Below the pieces are notes generated by a model. The model was given only the letters and a program-made list of their open reading frames with translations, did not search any database and was not told the origin of the DNA. 6,225 bases of DNA, taken from assembly GCA_046313675.1 (NCBI GenBank), contig JBKBXU010000282.1, positions 1 to 6,225 of the forward strand. The letters are read 5' to 3'. Both the position numbers and the translations under genes were made by a program. The DNA is from JBKBXU01 sp046313675. GTDB taxonomy: Bacteria; Bacteroidota; Bacteroidia; Cytophagales; Cytophagaceae. Shown piece after piece: positions 6,222 to 6,225 of this stretch. Every line of letters begins with the position of its first letter. Positions within the stretch are counted from its first letter, which is position 1.

Positions 6222-6225
6222 AACA

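Larger units (their letters stand above)
5500..6225. other. Repeat-rich region without an intact gene
   Basis: About 700 bp upstream of the beta-helix gene hold no reading frame I would call a gene apart from a truncated gene start. The sequence between 5560 and 5900 is purine-rich and visibly richer in G than the neighbouring genes. It contains several short direct repeats of a CACGA..GGACACGAAG type and imperfect hairpins, features of interspersed intergenic repeats rather than of coding DNA. The promoter of the beta-helix gene should lie near 5500-5560, but no consensus element could be picked out. Confidence 0.7.

Noticed and set aside
5560..6225. CRISPR array
   Set aside because: The direct repeats are few, unevenly spaced and differ in length and flanks. 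There is no regular repeat-spacer pattern.
5560..6225. Insertion sequence
   Set aside because: No transposase frame, terminal inverted repeats or target-site duplication could be recognised; only short repeats are visible.

Overview
The window looks like chromosomal DNA of a Bacteroidota member, probably a Cytophagales-like lineage. This is inferred from the AT-rich genes, the lack of Shine-Dalgarno motifs, a lipoprotein whose +1 Cys is followed directly by Glu-Glu (as in Bacteroidota surface-export signals), and repeat-rich intergenic DNA. No taxonomic marker gene is present, so the assignment is tentative.

Layout. (1) Positions 1-2786, minus strand: one uninterrupted reading frame of at least 928 codons that runs off the left edge. 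It encodes a membrane-embedded family 2 glycosyltransferase of the cellulose-synthase type. This continues, after its last membrane helix, into a GH26-like barrel and then into the first strand of what looks like another clan GH-A glycosidase domain. (2) Positions 2787-2847: a 61-bp divergent intergenic region. (3) Positions 2848-4176, plus strand: a lipoprotein glycosidase with a TIM barrel (clan GH-A, GH2/GH5-like) and a C-terminal Ig/PKD-like domain. (4) Positions 4198-5499, minus strand: a secreted right-handed parallel beta-helix protein, convergent with the previous gene across 21 bp. (5) Positions 5500-6225: no credible intact gene, but several repeats, hairpins and a truncated second copy of the beta-helix gene's start.

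How the genes may work together (inference). The GT2 protein would polymerise and extrude a polysaccharide across the inner membrane, and its GH26-like domain would meet the chain on the outer side. The lipoprotein glycosidase and the beta-helix protein would bind, trim or modify the product in the periplasm or at the cell surface. The most notable feature is that the GH26-like domain has Gln where the catalytic nucleophile Glu is expected and Pro where the usual His before the acid/base Glu is expected. It may therefore be a carbohydrate-binding pseudo-enzyme built into the synthase. The polymer cannot be named from this window.
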